From positions 1-37,766 of the IMG/VR virus record IMGVR_UViG_3300040801_006085: a stretch of DNA of 37,766 bases; one strand, given 5' to 3'. Under the pieces are notes generated by a model, which saw only the letters and a program-made list of their open reading frames with translations, had not been told where the DNA came from and searched no databases. Both the position numbers and the translations under genes were made by a program. This stretch comes from a virus. Positions 30,491-37,766 of this stretch are shown here, piece by piece. Position 1 is the first letter of the stretch. Each line of letters begins with the position of its first letter.

Positions 30491-33400
30491 AGCGATGGGG
30501 CCTCATGTTTTCGCCCTCGGCGCGTGCGCTGTTGTCGAGCGACCCGATCATCCCGGCGCTCCGCGTGCCCGATATCGTTGCAGGTATATCCGTCACGCCG
30601 GGGACCGGATCGGCCGCGATCACCTGGGATGAACCGGAGGCGAACAGCTCGGCCATTACCGGCTACAGGGTGCAGATCGATGACGGCTCGGGCTTCGAGA
30701 CCGTGCGCGATACCGCCGACACAACGCGCAGCTTCGACGCCTCGGATCTTACCGGCGGCGCCCTGACGCGCGTGCGCATCGCGGCGCGTAACAGCGACGG
30801 CCTCGGCGCCTACTCGGTGCCGGTGGAGTTCGTGCCTCTGGTGCCGGCTTCCGTTCCGGGGCAGCCGACCGGGGTCTCGGTATCCATCGGCGACGGCGAG
30901 GCCGAGGCTACCTGGAACCCGCCGGCCGATAACGGCGGCGCTCCGATTACCGATTACGTGCTCGAGCTCTCGGAGGATGGCGGTGCCACGTGGTCGACGG
31001 TGGCCGATGGCGCCGGCTCGGCAACGACCGCGCTTCTCGAGGGCCTCACTAACGGCACTCGCTACCGCCTGCGCGTCTCGGCGGTGAACGAAGCAGGCCA
31101 GGGGCAGGTATCGCAGGCGGCGGACTTCACTCCGCAAGGGGCGATCGCGCAGGCCGGTCTCGCGATGGGCGAGCTTACCGATCGCCGCGTCTATCAGCGC
31201 TCGAGCGAGACGGGCGGCGCCTTCGGCAAGGGATCGGCGGCGATTGCGGTGCCGATCACGCTGACGGCCGAGGCTGCGTCCATCGAGTATCGCCTCATCG
31301 ATCCCGACACCGATCAAACAGTCGTCAACTGGTCGACCGCGGGAACCGATATTGCAGCCTCCACGACCGAGCTCACCCTCGAGGTGCCGGCGGCGCTTGG
31401 CTGGTATGCGCTCGAATTGAGGGCCAACCAGGACAACGCGCAGGTCGTGCGTGGCCAAAACCGCTTCGCGGTCGGGCGGGTGATCGCGGTCGCGGGCCAG
31501 TCGCTCGCAACCCGGATGATCGACAATCAGGGCATGGACGGCACCTTCGCCGACTTCGGCCTCACGGTGCCTGAGAACTGTTCCGTTTACGCAACCTATC
31601 TGGGGCCGAACGACGATGACACGCCGGTCTGGGCGCCGCCGAACGAAGGCGGTTTCGGCTCGGAATACTCCTCGACCTTCCTGCCCGAGTTCTTCCGCCT
31701 TCAGACCGCAGCGGCAGGCGTGACATGCGCTATCGTCGGGCACGCGGTGGGCGGCGCGAGCGCGTGGCAGTTCCGAGACAGCGGCACGGACGGTATCCAG
31801 CTCGCGTCGGTGCTGGAGGATGTTGGAGGCTTCGAGGCGTTCATCTGGTTCCAGGGGCACTCCGACCGGGCCGGCAACGACTACGGCAGCACGCTCGGGC
31901 AGCGCTTCACCGAGTTCGCGGGCTACAATGCCCTTCGCGCAGGCGACTTCGAGAAGTATGTCGCCACCATCCCGAACGTACAGCATGAGGCATATCAGGA
32001 CGACGCGCAGAACATCCTCGAGATCAGGGCGGAGGCGCAGGCGTGGTGCGAGGCGAACGGCGCGGTCTATGTGCAGCCGAACGATCTCGAGATGGACGAC
32101 ACGCTGCACCAGAGCCAGGCCGGCAACATCACGCTCGCGCATCACTTCCATCGGGCAACCCTGCCGGCGCTCGGGCTGCCGGGCGATCACCTCGGGCCGG
32201 CGATCACCGCGGCCAGCCGCACCGGCAGCACCATCACCCTGCAGGTGACGCACCGGCCGGGCGCTACGGCACTGGTCGCCGAAGGTAATGTCGAGGATAT
32301 CTTCTCGGTCTTTGCTGATGGAGATCTTGCGGCCGAGCTGCCGATCGCCTCGGCAAGCGTGGCGGCTGCCGAGATCACTCTCGAGCTGGCCAATGATCCC
32401 GGCTCGGTCGCGCTCGATGTTTACGCCGGCCTCGCGCCCGATAAGGGTACGCCGTGGGCTGACAACATCTACGACAATCATACCGATGGCGACGGCATCA
32501 CGGATGGTCGCCTTCTGCAGGTGACGCTCGCGCCGGTGGATGTTGCGGCCGTGGCCGCGCCCGCTACCAGACCGGCGGCGATCGATGATCTCGCGGTCAC
32601 GGCCGGCGATGGCGATGCCGATGCGAGCTGGTCGGCGCCGGCGAGCGGTGGGGATCCGATCACCGATTACGTGCTCGAGCTCTCGGATGATGGCGGCAGC
32701 ACCTGGTCGGTCTATGCGGACGGGGTGGGCGCCACCAACGCAGCGACCGTTAATTCTCTCGCCAACGGCACCGAGTACCGCCTCCGCGTGGCGGCGGTGA
32801 ACGGCATCGGTACGGCCAACTGGTCGAACGTCGCGACGTTCACACCGGAAAGCGGCGCAGCGGCACCGGCCGCGATCGATGATCTCGCGGTCACGGCCGG
32901 CGATGGCGATGCCAATGCGAGCTGGTCGGCGCCGGCGAGCGGTGGGGATCCGATCACCGATTACGTGCTCGAGCTCTCGGATGATGGCGGCAGCACCTGG
33001 TCGGTCTATGCGGACGGTGTGGGCACCGAAACCTCGGCAACGATCGAAGCTCTCGCCAACGACACTGAGTACCGCCTCCGCGTGGCGGCGGTGAACGGCA
33101 TCGGTACGGCCAACTGGTCGAACGTCGCGACGTTCACGCCCGAGGCCGCGGGCGGCGATACGCCGGTCGGCTTCGATCTCGACGGCTCGGGCGCGAGCTT
33201 CGCTACCGGACGGTTCGGCCAGGCGCTCAGCGCCACCACGATCGAGGTGCAGGACCAGGACATCGCGCCGGAGGGCACCGATACCTTCACCGTCGAGTGC
33301 TGGGTCCGGCGCGCCGATCAGGAGGACAAGATCGCGCTCTCGGGCGAGGACCGCTGGTGGATCGGCTGCGACGGCGCCAACACCTGGTTCCGCATCACGA

Positions 33401-33762
33401 CGGCCGGTGGCAACAAGGTGCACTTGGCCCGCAACGCGGCGCCGGTGCCGGCCGGCGTCTGGCATCACATGGCGCTGGTCTGCCATCCGGGCGGGGCGAG
33501 GGCTTATCTCGACGGCGTCGAGGTCGGCAGCACGACAGACCTGCCGGCGCAGACCGCGGGCCGGAATCCGGCCGCATTGATCGGCGGCATCGGGCCGTTG
33601 CCGCAGTTCAATTGGGATGGTGAGATCGACGAAGTCGCGGTCTTCGATACCGAGCGGTACACCGCGAACTTCACGCCGCCCACCGCGCCGTACACGGGCA
33701 ACGAGCCTGGTCTGGTGCAGCTATGGCACTTCGACGGCGACACGCTCTCGGCGCGCGTCTAG
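30487..33762 (+). CDS. Large spike fibre: FN3 repeats, carbohydrate esterase-like core, LamG-like end
   Basis: This 1091-residue receptor-binding protein has two N-terminal FN3 domains (about 25-115 and 118-217), an insertion, then an SGNH/sialate-O-acetylesterase-like domain (about 325-560). That domain has VAGQSLA (Ser339), WFQGHSD (454-460) and DDTLHQ (D538, H541), the three blocks of that family. Two nearly identical FN3 domains (about 697-887) and a LamG-like C-terminal domain (about 930-1091, ECWVRRADQEDKIALSGEDR to the end) follow. It probably binds and trims acetylated surface polysaccharide. It is a head-spike or tail-spike candidate by analogy with GTA GhsB. Domain calls come from motifs. 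Confidence 0.85.
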   Translation: MKRWGLMFSPSARALLSSDPIIPALRVPDIVAGISVTPGTGSAAITWDEPEANSSAITGYRVQIDDGSGFETVRDTADTTRSFDASDLTGGALTRVRIAARNSDGLGAYSVPVEFVPLVPASVPGQPTGVSVSIGDGEAEATWNPPADNGGAPITDYVLELSEDGGATWSTVADGAGSATTALLEGLTNGTRYRLRVSAVNEAGQGQVSQAADFTPQGAIAQAGLAMGELTDRRVYQRSSETGGAFGKGSAAIAVPITLTAEAASIEYRLIDPDTDQTVVNWSTAGTDIAASTTELTLEVPAALGWYALELRANQDNAQVVRGQNRFAVGRVIAVAGQSLATRMIDNQGMDGTFADFGLTVPENCSVYATYLGPNDDDTPVWAPPNEGGFGSEYSSTFLPEFFRLQTAAAGVTCAIVGHAVGGASAWQFRDSGTDGIQLASVLEDVGGFEAFIWFQGHSDRAGNDYGSTLGQRFTEFAGYNALRAGDFEKYVATIPNVQHEAYQDDAQNILEIRAEAQAWCEANGAVYVQPNDLEMDDTLHQSQAGNITLAHHFHRATLPALGLPGDHLGPAITAASRTGSTITLQVTHRPGATALVAEGNVEDIFSVFADGDLAAELPIASASVAAAEITLELANDPGSVALDVYAGLAPDKGTPWADNIYDNHTDGDGITDGRLLQVTLAPVDVAAVAAPATRPAAIDDLAVTAGDGDADASWSAPASGGDPITDYVLELSDDGGSTWSVYADGVGATNAATVNSLANGTEYRLRVAAVNGIGTANWSNVATFTPESGAAAPAAIDDLAVTAGDGDANASWSAPASGGDPITDYVLELSDDGGSTWSVYADGVGTETSATIEALANDTEYRLRVAAVNGIGTANWSNVATFTPEAAGGDTPVGFDLDGSGASFATGRFGQALSATTIEVQDQDIAPEGTDTFTVECWVRRADQEDKIALSGEDRWWIGCDGANTWFRITTAGGNKVHLARNAAPVPAGVWHHMALVCHPGGARAYLDGVEVGSTTDLPAQTAGRNPAALIGGIGPLPQFNWDGEIDEVAVFDTERYTANFTPPTAPYTGNEPGLVQLWHFDGDTLSARV
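32575..33145 (+). repeat. Tandem near-identical FN3 modules in the spike fibre
   Basis: Two copies of a 294-base unit (starting near 32575 and 32869) encode a 98-residue FN3 domain. The first half is almost base-identical (for example GATCGATGATCTCGCGG in both); differences cluster in a short middle stretch (ATNAATVNSLAN versus TETSATIEALAN). The linkers also differ. This is a recent duplication inside the gene; the copy outside the prophage has a single unit here. Confidence 0.9.
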
Positions 33763-33790
33763 CGGCCTCGGTGGGGCGGCTTCGGCGGCC

Positions 33791-34345
33791 TCACCATTTT
33801 CGATCGCGGCGCTGGCGCTCGAGAACACCGAGGATCTCCACCGCCGATCCCTCGGCGAGGAAGGTCGGGTGCCGCGATGGCGATCTCGGCACAAGAAAGG
33901 GCGGCTCGTAAAGCCGTATGCGAAGGCTTTGCGTGCCGCGCCCTGTCATTGCAATGCGCACGCACAGAATGTCCTCGGCCTTGGGCATCCGATCGCGCTC
34001 GAAGAGCAGCTCGTCGCCGGGCTCGATACCCTCGAGCGAGAGGGCATTGCTGCGCATCTCGAGGGCGAGGCCGGGGGTGGGGAAGCCTGCCGAGCGCCAG
34101 TCGGCCTCGGTGAGGGAGCGCACCTCGGCGTCATCTTCGGCGGCCGCCTGGCCGGGCACTTCCAGGCGTGCCGCTTCGCCGATCTTCTGCAGGGTAAGGG
34201 GCCGGAGCGTGCCGCCCTGTTCGGACAGGAAGCGGGTCAGCGTGCTCGGATTGATCTTCGCCGCTCGGGCGAGGCCAGTCGGGGATAATTCGAGGGTGTC
34301 GAGCGCTCGCCGAACGAAGGCGAGCTGGACGGGGCGCGCAGTCAT
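33791..34345 (-). CDS. Second HTH/S24-like repressor lacking the catalytic dyad
   Basis: This 184-residue protein has an N-terminal helix-turn-helix (SPTGLARAAKINPSTLTRFL, residues 21-40) and an S24-like C-domain (IEPGDELLFERDRMPKAEDI). As in the main repressor, the Ser position reads SNALS (A101) and the Lys position R144 (SLRIRLYEPPF), so self-cleavage is unlikely. It lies convergent to the spike fibre gene and next to the attachment site, away from the main switch. It may silence the integrase or spike region or give superinfection immunity. The start is ATG 34345; CTCGC-TT-GCGAG at 34360-34371 is a possible operator upstream. Confidence 0.8.
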   Translation of the reverse strand: MTARPVQLAFVRRALDTLELSPTGLARAAKINPSTLTRFLSEQGGTLRPLTLQKIGEAARLEVPGQAAAEDDAEVRSLTEADWRSAGFPTPGLALEMRSNALSLEGIEPGDELLFERDRMPKAEDILCVRIAMTGRGTQSLRIRLYEPPFLVPRSPSRHPTFLAEGSAVEILGVLERQRRDRKW

Positions 34346-34562
34346 GCCTTCGCATGGCCGCTCGCTTGCGAGTCGTCACGATGCTTTGCGGGCGGTGGTT
34401 AACGGCCGCGCGCAATGCCAGCGCACACGTCGCGCAACCCTCGAGGCTTCCGAGGTTCGATTTTGCCGCTATTTCGGAGCGCAGAATGGAGCGCGAACCG
34501 GAGCGCAACGGCCGCCAGAGGATCGCTTAAACCCTTGTTTTTACTGGTTATGGGGGGTCTGG
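34346..34562. other. Non-coding right-end region of the prophage
   Basis: No convincing gene is seen here. The gap contains the promoter side of the second repressor, the small inverted repeat at 34360-34371, three 12-base repeats at 34476-34511 and a T-rich stretch just before the tRNA 3' end. Its position next to the presumed attR suggests the phage arm of the attachment site. Confidence 0.5.
34476..34511. repeat. Three 12-base direct repeats near attR
   Basis: GGAGCGC occurs at 34476, 34488 and 34500, giving the units GGAGCGCAGAAT, GGAGCGCGAACC and GGAGCGCAACGG at an exact 12-base period. They end 51 bases before the tRNA 3' end. They could be integrase or excisionase arm sites, or repressor sites. 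The repeats are directly visible; the binding role is inferred. Confidence 0.6.
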
Positions 34563-34600
34563 TGGCGGAGACGAAGGGATTCGAACCCTCGAGACGGCTA
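34563..34600. other. Presumed attR: 3' part of tRNA-Ser
   Basis: The prophage genes stop on the 3' side of the tRNA, and tyrosine integrases commonly use the T-arm and 3' end as the crossover site. A matching fragment is expected just left of the integrase, outside this window, so the exact core cannot be defined here. Confidence 0.5.
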
Positions 34601-34655
34601 CAAACCGCCTACTCCCTTAGCAGGGGAGCGCCTTCGACCACTCGGCCACGTCTCC
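34563..34655 (-). tRNA. tRNA-Ser (anticodon GCT)
   Basis: On the minus strand the acceptor arms GGAGACG and CGTCTCC pair perfectly. The D-arm reads TGGCCGAGTGGTCGAAGGC, the anticodon stem CTCCC/GGGAG flanks the loop with GCT, and a long variable arm (GGCGGTTTGTAGCCGTC) typical of Ser tRNAs follows. The T-arm is GAGGGTTCGAATCCCTT and CCA is encoded (34563-34565). The prophage lies on the 3' side, the usual integration side. Confidence 0.95.
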
Positions 34656-34662
34656 ACCGACG

Positions 34663-34691
34663 TGTAGACCTTATGACGGCGCGCGGTGCAA
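34663..34691 (-). promoter_or_regulatory. Probable promoter of tRNA-Ser
   Basis: On the minus strand TTGCAC (34686-34691) and TCTACA (34663-34668) are separated by 17 bases, and the -10 element ends seven bases before the tRNA 5' end. Spacing and position fit a tRNA promoter; the -10 hexamer is imperfect. Confidence 0.5.
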
Positions 34692-34827
34692 GACCTTTCC
34701 CGCTTCGCGCGGCCTCGATCGGGCTCCGATCGGCGCAAACTTATCCCCGGTCCCGGACCGGCCCCTAGTCTTGGCGCTCAGACCTGTTGCCGGCCGGTGA
34801 TGACCGCCGGCGGATATGGAGAGCGCC

Positions 34828-35091
34828 ATGACGACCGATCTCGAAACCCTGCAGCCCGGCCTCGAAAGCCCGCCTTCGCGCGGCACCGTGGTCACCCCCG
34901 ATGACAATGCGGATCTCAGCTTCCCTGTCAGGGGCCTCATGGTGGCGGGCGCTGGCGATGTCTCGGTGGAGACACTCGGCGGGGATACCGTGACCCTCCC
35001 TGCGCTGCAGCCCGGCGTGCAGTACGCGGTGCTCGCCCGGAGGGTCCTCGCGGCAGGCACCACGGCCACCGGCATCATCGGGCTCGCCTGA
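34828..35091 (+). CDS. Spike base protein, RCAP_rcc01079-like (copy outside the prophage)
   Basis: This 87-residue protein is closely similar to the prophage copy at 30230, sharing RGLMVA, GDTVTLPALQPG and LAAGTTATGI. The start is ATG 34828 after GGAGAG; ATG 34816 overlaps that ribosome site. The 170 bases upstream hold the tRNA promoter and GC-rich inverted repeats (for example CCGGTCC-C-GGACCGG at 34747). It overlaps the large fibre gene by a single base (stop TGA and ATG share an A). Being beyond the tRNA it is probably host DNA, perhaps the GTA head-spike locus; a neighbouring phage remnant is the alternative. Confidence 0.85.
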   Translation: MTTDLETLQPGLESPPSRGTVVTPDDNADLSFPVRGLMVAGAGDVSVETLGGDTVTLPALQPGVQYAVLARRVLAAGTTATGIIGLA

Positions 35092-37766
35092 TGAGACTGG
35101 GCTTGGGACTGAGTTCTTCGCGTCCGCAGCGCACCGGCGGCGGGGCCCTCCCGCCGAGCCTCAACGTGCCCGGGCAGGTGAACGGACTGACGCTCCGGCC
35201 GGGCGACGGCGAGTTGACCGCAAGCTGGGAGGAGCCACTGAATGACGGCCCGCCAGTCCGGGACTATCTCATCCAGCTCGATGCCGGAAACGGGTTCGCC
35301 ACGATCACGGATGGGGTCGGGACAGACCGGAGTTTCGTCGTCGAGGGGCTGAAGAATGGCGACAGCTACCGCCTCCGCGTTGCAGCCATCAACGATGACG
35401 GAACCGGTGCGTTTTCCAGCGCAGTGCGTGCGGTCCCGGCGGCTTCGGTGGGCTTTTCCGTGACCGAGCCGGCGGCCTACCGCGTCTTCCAGCGTGCGAA
35501 CGAAACCGGTGGAGCGTTCGGTCTGGGCGAAGCGGCGGCGGGTTTCCGCATCGACGCCTCCGAAGCGATCCCACAACTCGAGATGCGCCTGCGGGATGCG
35601 GCGGACGGTTCGGTTCTTGCGGACTGGCACCTCGAAGCCGAGAACCTCCCGCAGGGCGGGACTGATATCGAGGTCACGCTGCCCGCGCGGAAGGGGTGGT
35701 TCGTCGCCGATTTCAGGGCGGGCAACGACACGGTCCTGGGGCAGAACCCGATCGCGGCAGGCCGGGTCATTGCCGTTGCGGGGCAGAGCCTTGCGACCCG
35801 TCTGCTCAACGACCAGGGGGAGACGGGAAGCTTCGCAGCCCTCGGCCTGGGGGTGCCCGAGCACGGTGCGGTCTACGCGACCTTCTCCGGGCCCGAGACC
35901 GACGAAACCGCGGTCTGGGCACCGCCCAACGAGGGTGGTTTCGGGTCGGAATATTCGAGCGCCTTCCTGCCGGCATTCCTGAGCCTTCAGGCCGAAGCGT
36001 CCGGCGTGACCTGCGCGGTCGTCGGTCATGCCCAGGGCGGTGCGAGTGCATGGACGTTCCGGCCTTCGGGCAGCAACGGGATCGCACTCGCCTCGGTGCT
36101 GGGCGAGGTCGGAGGCTTCGAAGCCTTCATCTGGTTCCAGGGCCATTCCGACCGCGGAACTTCGGACTATGGCGGGATACTCGAAAACCGCTTTGCAGAA
36201 TTCGCAGGCTACAACGCCCTTCGCGGGCAGGACTTCGACAGGATCGTCGCTACGATTCCGAACGTTCAGCACCCAGCCTATGCGGAGGACCAGGAGGCCA
36301 TCCTCAGCCTTCGCGCCAGCGCGAAAGCCTGGTGCGAGGCGAACGGTGCGGCCTATGTCCAGCCGCACGACATCGAGATGGACGACACGCTGCACCAGAA
36401 CCAGGCAGGCAACATCACCCTCGCGGGGCATTTCCACAGGGCGAGCCTGCCGGGGCTCGGGCTTGGCGAGGGCCACCTCGGGCCGCAGGTGACTGGGGGC
36501 AGCCGAAGCGGTACCATCGTGACCCTCGATGTGACGCACCGGCCAGGCGGCACGACGCTCATCGGTGAAGGCAGTTTTGCAAATCTCTTCAGTCTCGTGG
36601 CGGTAGGCGAGGTCGGACCGCCGCTCTCTATTGCCCAGGCGTCGGTCGGTGACGACACAGTGACGCTTGAGCTGGCAGAAGATCCGGGGGCATCCGAGCT
36701 GGACCTCCATGTGAACCTCTCGCCAGACCGGGGAACGCCTTGGGCAGACAATATCTATGATGACCGCCTCGGAGGCGATGGACTCGGCTTCGGACGGCCT
36801 CTCGAAACCACGCTCGCGCCGGTCAGGATCACGGCCATGGCCGCCCCTGCGACAGTCCCCGCCGCCATCGACGACCTCTCGGTCGCGGCGGGCGACGGTG
36901 AAGCCCTTGCAAGCTGGACCGCCCCCGGGGACGGAAGTGACCCGATCACGGACTACCACCTTGAAATCTCCGAAGACGGAGGAGCAACCTTCACGCAGGT
37001 GAATGATGGTGTGTCGGACGTGCCGGGAGCAACCCTGGGAAACCTCGTGAACGGGACTGAGTATCACCTTAGGGTTCGGGCCGAGAACGGTGTCGGGCCT
37101 GGCGAGTTCTCGGAGGCCAAGGCGTTCATCCCGGCTGCGGCGGCCACGGGAGGTGACACGCCCGTGGGGCGGGACATCGATACCAGCAGTGCCGGGTTCG
37201 CGCCGGCCGGCGCCGGGTTCGGGCAGGCCCTCGCGAACAGCCGGGTCGAACTCGGTTCCGGCCTGGCGCCCGGTGGCTCGAACACCTTCACCGTGGAATG
37301 TCGCCTGAGGCCAGCCAATGACGACAAGGACCAGATCGCACTGTCCGATAACGGGAGGTGGTGGATCGGCAAGGACGGAAACGAGACCTGGTTCCGCATT
37401 CTCGAGCCTGGCGGTGCCAAGATCCACCTTGCCAGGCGGGCGGCGCCCATGCTCGCGGGGCAGTGGTATCACGCTGCCCTCGTCTGCGGGCCGTCCGGTT
37501 GCCGGGTCTTCCTGGACGGAACGGAAATCGGCTCGACGACCTCGACGGTGACGACATCCACCGGGGGAAGTCCCGGGGGCTGCATCGGCGGGCTCGCCGA
37601 ATCGGGGACATTCGACTGGGAGGGCGAAATCGACGAGATCGCGGTTTTCGACCATGAGCGCTACGCCGCGGGATTCACGCCGCCCCAGGCACCCTATACC
37701 GGATCGGAGCCGGGGCTCGTCGAGCTTTGGCACCTCGATGGTGACGGCCTTTCGGCACGGGTCTGA
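35091..37766 (+). CDS. Large spike fibre: FN3, esterase-like core, LamG-like end (copy outside the prophage)
   Basis: This 891-residue paralogue of the prophage fibre keeps the same domain order with one FN3 at the N-terminus instead of two and one FN3 before the LamG-like end instead of two. The esterase-like core retains VAGQSLA (S233, codon AGC rather than TCG), WFQGHSD (348-354) and DDTLHQ (D432, H435). Codon choice differs from the prophage: Leu-Glu pairs are mostly CTCGAA or CTTGAA rather than CTCGAG. The stop codon is the last three bases of the window. It is a candidate GTA-type head spike (GhsB-like) of the host; the assignment is by analogy. Confidence 0.85.
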   Translation: MRLGLGLSSSRPQRTGGGALPPSLNVPGQVNGLTLRPGDGELTASWEEPLNDGPPVRDYLIQLDAGNGFATITDGVGTDRSFVVEGLKNGDSYRLRVAAINDDGTGAFSSAVRAVPAASVGFSVTEPAAYRVFQRANETGGAFGLGEAAAGFRIDASEAIPQLEMRLRDAADGSVLADWHLEAENLPQGGTDIEVTLPARKGWFVADFRAGNDTVLGQNPIAAGRVIAVAGQSLATRLLNDQGETGSFAALGLGVPEHGAVYATFSGPETDETAVWAPPNEGGFGSEYSSAFLPAFLSLQAEASGVTCAVVGHAQGGASAWTFRPSGSNGIALASVLGEVGGFEAFIWFQGHSDRGTSDYGGILENRFAEFAGYNALRGQDFDRIVATIPNVQHPAYAEDQEAILSLRASAKAWCEANGAAYVQPHDIEMDDTLHQNQAGNITLAGHFHRASLPGLGLGEGHLGPQVTGGSRSGTIVTLDVTHRPGGTTLIGEGSFANLFSLVAVGEVGPPLSIAQASVGDDTVTLELAEDPGASELDLHVNLSPDRGTPWADNIYDDRLGGDGLGFGRPLETTLAPVRITAMAAPATVPAAIDDLSVAAGDGEALASWTAPGDGSDPITDYHLEISEDGGATFTQVNDGVSDVPGATLGNLVNGTEYHLRVRAENGVGPGEFSEAKAFIPAAAATGGDTPVGRDIDTSSAGFAPAGAGFGQALANSRVELGSGLAPGGSNTFTVECRLRPANDDKDQIALSDNGRWWIGKDGNETWFRILEPGGAKIHLARRAAPMLAGQWYHAALVCGPSGCRVFLDGTEIGSTTSTVTTSTGGSPGGCIGGLAESGTFDWEGEIDEIAVFDHERYAAGFTPPQAPYTGSEPGLVELWHLDGDGLSARV

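Noticed and set aside
30247-33486. Long minus-strand ORF of 1079 codons opposite the prophage fibre
   Set aside because: It is antisense to a clearly coding fibre. A similar mirror ORF opposite the outer fibre (34671-37733) arises from the same protein repeats and GC bias.
34671-37733. Long minus-strand ORF of 1020 codons opposite the outer fibre
   Set aside because: It is antisense to the fibre gene and crosses the tRNA promoter region; composition is atypical.
1-37766. CRISPR arrays, insertion sequences and rRNA
   Set aside because: No regularly spaced repeat-spacer series, transposase gene or rRNA segment was seen; the repeats present are iterons, FN3 modules and short operator-like motifs.

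Overview
The window is an almost complete temperate siphovirus prophage followed by a short stretch of host chromosome. The DNA is GC-rich and nearly gap-free. Several families point to an alphaproteobacterial host: a GapR/DUF2312 protein, a GcrA-like zinc motif, a carph-isopro/Cro-type regulator, and a tail tip and spike set related to gene transfer agents (GTAs). Rhodobacterales is the likeliest order, but that is inference. The left edge is the first base of the integrase gene, so the left attachment site is outside the window. The right prophage end lies at a tRNA-Ser(GCT) gene (34563-34655, minus strand).

Layout. 1-1344 is the tyrosine integrase. 1548-3894 (minus) is a likely lysogeny operon: a repressor with a serine-less LexA/S24-type C-domain, two small proteins and a cytosine-5 DNA methyltransferase. 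3895-4028 is the genetic switch. 4029-9838 (plus) is the early operon: a Cro-like regulator, several small unknown proteins, a GapR homologue, a phage beta clamp (DnaN), a 59-residue GcrA-like protein, a replication-initiator-like protein with iterons inside its gene, and a C-terminally HTH-like protein that may switch on late genes. 9918-10748 is an HNH nuclease joined to a P-loop kinase-like domain. 10837-16141 is the HK97-type packaging and head module: TerS, TerL, portal, protease and capsid. 16209-18602 holds connectors and a DUF7768-like accessory protein. 18619-27752 is the tail, with a G/GT programmed frameshift, a short tape measure and a GTA-like tip (DUF2460, DUF2163, NlpC/P60, TIM-barrel hub). 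27757-30135 is a beta-class DNA methyltransferase and the lysis cassette: GH24 endolysin, Rz with nested Rz1, and an N-in/C-out membrane protein with a PAS-like domain that may be the holin. 30230-33762 is a receptor-binding cassette: a spike base of the RCAP_rcc01079 type and a large fibre with FN3, carbohydrate-esterase-like and LamG-like parts. 33791-34345 (minus) is a second S24-like repressor.

Beyond the tRNA gene, 34828-37766 carries a second spike base and fibre pair, colinear with the prophage pair but with different codon habits. It could be the host's GTA head-spike locus or a remnant of another phage. The two homologous cassettes lie in the same orientation on either side of the attachment site, which is the most unusual large-scale feature here.

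Other points that stand out are a striking excess of the palindrome CTCGAG inside the prophage, a lambda-like origin buried in the initiator gene, two repressors that both lack the self-cleavage dyad, and a group of phage genes that echo the alphaproteobacterial cell-cycle circuit (GapR, GcrA, adenine methylation, DnaN). All function calls come from reading the sequence; no database search was run.
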